Part shown: piece after piece, positions 59,092 through 64,000 of the stretch | How positions within the stretch are numbered: position 1 is the first letter of the stretch | Layout of the letters: the number at the start of each line of letters is the position of its first letter | Assembly: GCA_035771165.1 (NCBI GenBank) | Contig: JAWNZC010000422.1 | Span: forward strand, 1 to 64,000 | Length of the DNA stretch: 64,000 nt | DNA from: Paragorgia papillata | Lineage: Eukaryota; Cnidaria; Anthozoa; Scleralcyonacea; Coralliidae | Reading direction: 5' to 3' | Position numbers and translations under genes: made by a program | Notes under the pieces: model-generated | Told to the model about the DNA's origin: nothing | The model's input: only the letters and a program-made list of their open reading frames with translations | The model's database searches: none

Positions 59092-60375
59092 CAGGGGCGG
59101 ATCTAGAGCAAAATCTGACTGTTGCAAATTAGTGACAACACCATTCTAGGGTGGTCCAGGGGCATGCCCCCCGGAAATTTTTGAAATTTCAAACCCCGGA
59201 AACGGCATTTCCCGCATTTTGAGTGAAGATTCCAGCTAATTCTGCAGCAGGCGCAATTCAAATTTCACAGAAGAATAAAGGGCCAAATACGACAATATTT
59301 GTTAATATTGGATTTATATTAAAAATCTACCAATAAAAACTGTTGACAAGAATGTGTGTTTGTGTAAAATATGATTGTTTGATAATATATTAATTGATCA
59401 ACATACCTAGTACTCGTCTATTAGTTCTACGCAAGCAGCACGTTGACTGCAACGTTAAAGATTAACGTTTATTAAATAAATATAATACTGTGTCTACATA
59501 TGACTGAGAATGAATTCGCGTTCAATCATATAAATACACACAAAGGCTGATCTCAGTCATAATTTGCATATTTTATTATTCAAATAATAACCCAGGCAAT
59601 TTATTATTCATGAGCTTCACATACCTCACTGCGTTGTGCTTTGAAGAGCGCAATTCTTAGCTGCGCGGGAACTGCAACTTCGAATAGTTAATACACAAAC
59701 ATACACGGCGAGAATCATCCTTCTTTCTTTCAAATTCGTTCTTAAGACATTTCTCACAGTAACGCTTAAGAGCAATCAACTCATCCTCCTTTTCCTTCGG
59801 CGAATAACTCATATCATCCAAGACACGCAACAGTTGCTGTAAAACGTTGTTGGACGCAATGGTGAACAGAAGCCAAGGGAACGAACGAGTAATTACATCA
59901 CATCATAGTCTAATCATCGGAGATTTCTTCGCTCTAGTGAACTGTAGCGGAAGTTCATGAAATGCAGCAAAACGTGACCTAAATCTGGCGTGTTGATTGG
60001 TTTGCTACAGTCAACTGTAGCGGCTACAGTCCAAATTTAGCACAACTGTAGCCGTCGTAACACATCGCCACCACCTCGGAATGCGCCTTTGCGCGATGCA
60101 TTCTAGTGAGAGAAACATGAGCTGACAATGCAGTTCAGATCAATTACGGGCAGGCTCAATGGGCACAGCAGGTTTGTAGGTTGTGCGCCCAGCAATAATT
60201 TATATAACGCGCGCATGAATGCCTGAAATGGTGGTTTTGAACTTTGGAAAAGCTGAATATTAGTGACATATTATGCAGATGGTGTTAATTTAATGTTAAT
60301 TTAATTTAATCATTTTTTTCGGGAAAATCTGACTGTAGCATTCGCTACAGTTGCTACAGTCTAGATCCGCCCCTG
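59092..60375. mobile_element. Nested non-autonomous element with hAT-like ends
   Basis: Ends CAGGGGCGGATCTAGA and TCTAGATCCGCCCCTG, a very common hAT-type terminus, with AAATCTGACTGT also mirrored. Flanks share only AAAAC, so the duplication is shorter than the expected 8 bp or eroded. No transposase. Confidence 0.75.
59657..59836 (-). other. Exon-like ORF captured in the nested element
   Basis: Minus strand, TTTACAG acceptor followed by 59 open codons to a stop: charged helix DELIALKRYCEKCLKNEFER and a Cys pair. Could be a terminal exon picked up from a host or transposon gene; not recognised. Confidence 0.35.
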
Positions 60376-61650
60376 AAAACTCGGGGTAATGATTCAAATA
60401 AGTTATCCTGGCATTCACAGGATTAATCAGAATGAGTTTATTATTTTCTATGAGATAGGGTTATCTAATTTGGGCAATTGGGCCTACATTTGCCTACAAC
60501 TAAAAATCTTGTATTAATTTTACAATATAATTAGTTTTGTGACTATACCTTTGCCAAGATGCTTTTTTTAGCCAGTTTACAAATGTTATCCGCCACATCG
60601 TTGTGAAGTTTAACATATATATTAGCTTGATTTGTTTTGACTTTATATAAACATCAAACACTGGCCTTGTTGATCTACTTGTATAGTACACACTGATAGT
60701 ACAGTATTAGTTCTGCCACAATTTTCATAACATACAGAAGTCAGAGAACAGATTAAAAATGTATCATTATATAGTACATTTATACAGAATCAAACTACAG
60801 AAGACAAAATACACTCATGAATTGTAAACATTTTCTTTAATCAAATCATTGACAAAGTTTGAAATTAACTATAAATGACACAGTTCAATTATATTCTGTA
60901 TTAAGTTGTCATGTTGCTTCACCTTTATTGTTCTTCATTCATTGTTGTTTCATTTTAAACTACCTACAACATAACATACAAATATCACATTCAATTTTAC
61001 AGATACTCACAAACAATTTTTTCATCAAAATGACAGGGAGTAAAATAGCTCAGCTGTTAATAAGAAACAATGTTGACAACTTAATTTCTTAAATACATGA
61101 CTTGGACACTGGGCATGGAGTTTAATAAAACAAACTGGCTCGTTCTTGTTATGATGCATGCTACAGTTTACTTCTATGGAAGCACCAAACATTGTAAGTA
61201 TTACAAACTTATAGAGTATTAACATGCTCCTATGTTGCCAGAGAAATATGCTGCTTGTCGAAATCTACTCACAACTCTACAAGCCAATCTATCTTCTGTG
61301 CCATAATTTTACACGTCCTTCGGCTTTTTAAAATGATCTACTCGATTGTGAACATTCCACAATTACAGTATTATCTCACATTTGTATCCTACAAATCAGT
61401 TTATTAACCACCGGCCGTTTACAATGTTGGGTTTCCCGTTTCCTTGGTAAATAACTCTTCGGGAGCTCTCCGTCCCCTTCGAAATTTCGTCAAAATATCA
61501 AGTTATTTACTTACGATTCAGTTTCCCTTCACGTTCTTAGGTCCTCCATAGTTCCATGATGTGTCCCGTTGCTTGAAATACCAAAATGGATTTGTCTTGT
61601 TCGTCTGTTTCGTGATTATATGCGAAAACAACGAATTCACAACAGTAAAA
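60376..61650. other. Spacer inside the 3.2-kb element
   Basis: AT-rich; short open frames have no homology or start context that I recognise. Confidence 0.45.
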
Positions 61651-62066
61651 TATAGCAACTCACTCCTCATGGTGGGACCATCCAATATGGCGTCGCTTAC
61701 AAATTAGGGCGTAACTTCCGGCTTCAATTTCTGAAGGCGCTCAGATAATAGATGCTCTATCCAGTCTCTTATATAGATCAGTGATTCGTCCATTCTCGTT
61801 GGATTGTGCAGGTTCACTATTTTGTTGCTTGCGTGCTTCCAAGCGTTCGTCAGACTCAAAAGAAAAAGCCACTACCTGCGTCCGTTCTTTTTGTTTGTTT
61901 GATCTTTTCACACCAAATAATCCTTCGCTTTCGACAATCCGACGATCAAACGGTCTCGCTTCGAACTGGTAGCTACAAAAAGACAAAACTGGCGTGAGCA
62001 GTCGTGACCCAGCGATGTTATACGAAGTTTATACAAGTACTGCAAGTATAACGCATTGCAGCACCT

Positions 62067-62393
62067 GAGTAGACGTTTGGTAGCCGTTCGTCAAGATCAT
62101 GCAGTTACTCAGAAAATGTTTCTGAGCCCCAGACAGGGTTCGAACCTACAACCTTCTAATGACCAGTTAGACGCTCTAACGATTGAGCTATAGAGGCTCA
62201 GACGGAAAGCTAAGGTTGCAAATTCATTGTGCTCCTAAGTGGTGAATTTGGAACCTTAGTTTTCCATCTGAGCTTCAATGGTTCAATTGTTAAAGCGTCT
62301 AACCGGTCATTAGAAGGTTGCAGGTTCGAACCCTGTCTGGGGCTCAGAAATATTTTCTTGAGTAATTGAGCTTGACGAACGTCCACCAAACGT
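62067..62393. repeat. tRNA-like inverted pair 3 in a long palindrome
   Basis: Two tRNA-like arms head to head (minus 62121-62200, plus 62263-62346), each with A-box, TCTAAC(T/C)GGTCATTAGA anticodon arm (loop consistent with GGT, Thr) and the perfect B-box GGTTCGAACCCTGT. Flanks AGACGTTTGG...CAAG and complement extend the palindrome to 327 bp. Acceptor stems are imperfect and the C at position 37 is odd, so probably tRNA-derived repeats. Confidence 0.65.
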
Positions 62394-62820
62394 CTGTTGC
62401 ATTACACCAAGCTCGCAAACATACCACATGAGTAGTGTCAAAAGGCGGATCCTGGCTACAAGTTTAAAATATTTTAAATTTTGGTTTGCGACCCCATCCC
62501 TGGATTTTTGACACCCGATCCTGGCTACAATTTCAAAACCATTTTTGAAACCCACCCCCTCCTGGAATTTTTTGGGTTGGGACTTTGACTTCCGGTTTGG
62601 GGAATATTTTGACTTCCGTTTCTGGAATATTTTGACTTCCGGTTTGGGGAATGGTTGCCAAGTTTTTTAAAGATGGTTGCCAAGTTTTTTTGGGGTTGGG
62701 TTTGCCAAGTTTTGGGGAATGGGTTTGTTTTTTTGAAGATGGGTTGCCTTTTGGTTGCTAAGTTTTTGGGATTGGGGTTTGGAAATTGGGTTGGGTTTTT
62801 TTTTAAATAAAAAGAATAAA

Positions 62821-63087
62821 ATGCGGAAAAGAAATGAAGAAAACAAATGCATTCAATATTGTTATAACAAACACCATTACACTTGCAAAAATTGTAAATT
62901 TGAAACAAATACATACACTACAATGAGGTTACACTACAAGTCTGTTCATGGGATTGAAATGACAGGTTCTAACCATATATGCTCAAAATGTTCCAAAACT
63001 TTTAAAACAAAAAAAGAACAAATTACTCATTACAAATCTCATGAAATAAGAATAACTTGTCATTCAAAAAAACCCAAAAAACTTTAA
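62821..63087 (+). CDS. Two-finger C2H2 zinc protein, copy 3
   Basis: 88 aa from the ATG at 62821. Fingers CKNCKFETNTYTTMRLHYKS (then VH) and CSKCSKTFKTKKEQITHYKS (then H), same layout as 35962-36204. Basic C-terminus. Confidence 0.8.
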   Translation: MRKRNEENKCIQYCYNKHHYTCKNCKFETNTYTTMRLHYKSVHGIEMTGSNHICSKCSKTFKTKKEQITHYKSHEIRITCHSKKPKKL

Positions 63088-63146
63088 ACATTTCTTTAAA
63101 GTTTGAATCGTTCTTGACAGATTTCAAAAATTTAAAAAAAATAAGA

Positions 63147-63413
63147 ATGATCTCAAACAAAGAACTACTAAAAATAAAACTCCGACAAAAATTACAAGAA
63201 AAAAGAAACCATCGGTTGGATCAATCAGACTATGCAAAAAACCACTTTGCAAATGTTGAAGTTGATGAAGGAGCAAAGGCCGAACAATGGATGAAAGGGG
63301 CATCCAAAATTGGAAAGTCCAAACACACCCCAACCAGACCAACCCTAAAAGCTGGAAGACAGACACTGAAAAATTCTCTGAAAATGTTTGCATTACTGGA
63401 ATCCATACAGTAA
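63147..63413 (+). CDS. Small basic protein, copy 3 only
   Basis: 88 aa; helical, with a Lys/Arg-rich C-terminal half (KIGKSKHTPTRPTLKAGRQT). An extra accessory gene between the zinc-finger gene and PolB, absent from copies 1 and 2. No family recognised. Confidence 0.6.
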   Translation: MISNKELLKIKLRQKLQEKRNHRLDQSDYAKNHFANVEVDEGAKAEQWMKGASKIGKSKHTPTRPTLKAGRQTLKNSLKMFALLESIQ

Positions 63414-63425
63414 ACCACAAAATTT

Positions 63426-63444
63426 GTATCCTTAAGTTGGATAC
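63426..63444. terminator. PolB-end hairpin, copy 3
   Basis: GTATCC/GGATAC with a 7-base loop between convergent genes. Confidence 0.7.
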
Positions 63445-63460
63445 AACTTTTGAACTTAAT

Positions 63461-64000
63461 TTACTTAGTTTTGTAATGACCAATTGCCAAAGTACTAATT
63501 CCATCATCCATAATTATTCTTTTGTCATCTGCAGAATTTAGTGCGATCTTATTTACATGGATGGTGTGGATGGTATGTTTGGTACTTCTAAAAGTATTCA
63601 TTCCTCTTAGTTCATTTTTCCCTGTGGTCAAACAGTTGTAATAATCATCAAATTTGATGTTATTGTTGATGACCGCCTTTGCAACTCCTTTGCATTTTTT
63701 TTCTTCTTTTTCATCCCACAAACCAGTTAATGGATTTTTTTCTTTTGACATTTTGATGGCATATGCTTTTGAACGCAATCCCACAAACTTTGAGATTTGG
63801 TTAGCACCTGTTTCTGACTTCATCATACCAAGGACTTTTTTGTTCTCTCTTTTAATACCACTTGAATGGTTCTCTGGAAAGTTCGAAGTGTCAAACATTT
63901 CTGTAACGTCATCCTTGATATCCACAAAGAAGTCATTTGTTTTAATTTCATAACACAATGAATCTGTGTCTGTAAACAACAACTTTGCCCGATCCCCATA
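63461..64000 (-). CDS. PolB: DNA polymerase B, C-terminal part, copy 3 (runs off window)
   Basis: About 180 codons open to the window edge. Motif C LFTDTDSLCYEI is present, followed by the conserved thumb and TLAIGHYKTK. No interruption, unlike copy 1. Confidence 0.95.
   Translation of the reverse strand, partial: YGDRAKLLFTDTDSLCYEIKTNDFFVDIKDDVTEMFDTSNFPENHSSGIKRENKKVLGMMKSETGANQISKFVGLRSKAYAIKMSKEKNPLTGLWDEKEEKKCKGVAKAVINNNIKFDDYYNCLTTGKNELRGMNTFRSTKHTIHTIHVNKIALNSADDKRIIMDDGISTLAIGHYKTK

Larger units (their letters stand above)
58545..61783. mobile_element. 3.2-kb DNA transposon with 8-bp duplication, unclassified
   Basis: Perfect direct repeat ATTCGTCC at 58537-58544 and 61784-61791. 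Inverted ends CACTGATCTATATAAGAGAC; further inside CATGTTGGATGGTCCCAC is mirrored at 61672-61689. Internal sequence has no recognisable transposase and is split by a second element (59092-60375). 8-bp duplications suit hAT or P; the CACTG terminus fits neither consensus well. Confidence 0.85.
62431..64000 (-). mobile_element. Polinton/Maverick copy 3, PolB end only
   Basis: Begins AGTAGTGTCAAAAGGCGG, preceded by CACATG (candidate duplicate). Terminal repeat with CCGATCCTGGCTACAA and TTGCCAAGTTTTT units, then two rightward small genes and leftward PolB running off the window. Confidence 0.93.

Noticed and set aside
62121..62346. Functional tRNA-Thr(GGT) genes
   Set aside because: Acceptor stems are mismatched and position 37 is C; the palindromic context suits a repeat better.

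Overview
This is eukaryotic genomic DNA from an invertebrate animal, plausibly a cnidarian or similar marine animal. That assignment is an inference from AT-rich DNA with spliced genes, extracellular exons of C-type-lectin and EGF type, simple-sequence arrays and very dense DNA transposons; no ribosomal or mitochondrial marker is present. The window is dominated by three copies of one Polinton/Maverick (polintovirus) family. Copy 1 (1493-26053) has both 280-bp terminal inverted repeats and a 6-bp target duplication. Copy 2 (35622-51743, opposite orientation) is truncated inside its primase gene but keeps intact genes for DNA polymerase, integrase, capsid and packaging ATPase. Copy 3 (from 62431) runs off the right edge. 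All three begin AGTAGTGT. || Copy 1 is one layer of a three-level nest. A TTAA-flanked element (6-27483) carrying a P2X7-C-terminal-domain gene and a THAP gene was hit in an exon by Polinton copy 1. Polinton copy 1 was then hit in its polymerase gene by an ISL2EU-like transposon (20880-25164) that encodes a THAP/DDE transposase and a SWIM/YqaJ exonuclease. || Gene order of the Polinton in copy 1: terminal small ORF, coiled-coil protein, lectin-like fibre, collagen plus C1q-like fibre, archaeo-eukaryotic primase, zinc finger, membrane protein, acidic protein, major capsid protein, packaging ATPase, probable penton, three small (mostly membrane) proteins, then a leftward pair (zinc-ribbon factor, unknown 394-aa protein), then rightward integrase, large membrane protein, membrane protein, Src-like myristoylated protein, a hidden overlapping 49-aa ORF, two paralogous putative DNA-binding proteins and PolB. 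No adenovirus-type maturation protease was recognised. Virion-type genes start at a TAAATG motif resembling poxvirus late promoters, whereas primase, PolB and regulatory genes lack it. Short hairpins that covary between copies lie at several gene ends. || Between copies 1 and 2 (27484-35621), two phase-compatible host exons flank an intron holding an inverted-repeat element (28099-34323), into which a 3.7-kb hAT element with an 8-bp target duplication has jumped; its transposase has a homopolymer frameshift. Between copies 2 and 3 (51744-62430) are host lectin/EGF exons, long AAAG, CCGCACTACA and ACTAC arrays, several foldback elements, relic hAT DNA, and a 3.2-kb element with a perfect 8-bp target duplication that contains a second nested element. 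tRNA-like inverted pairs recur three times.
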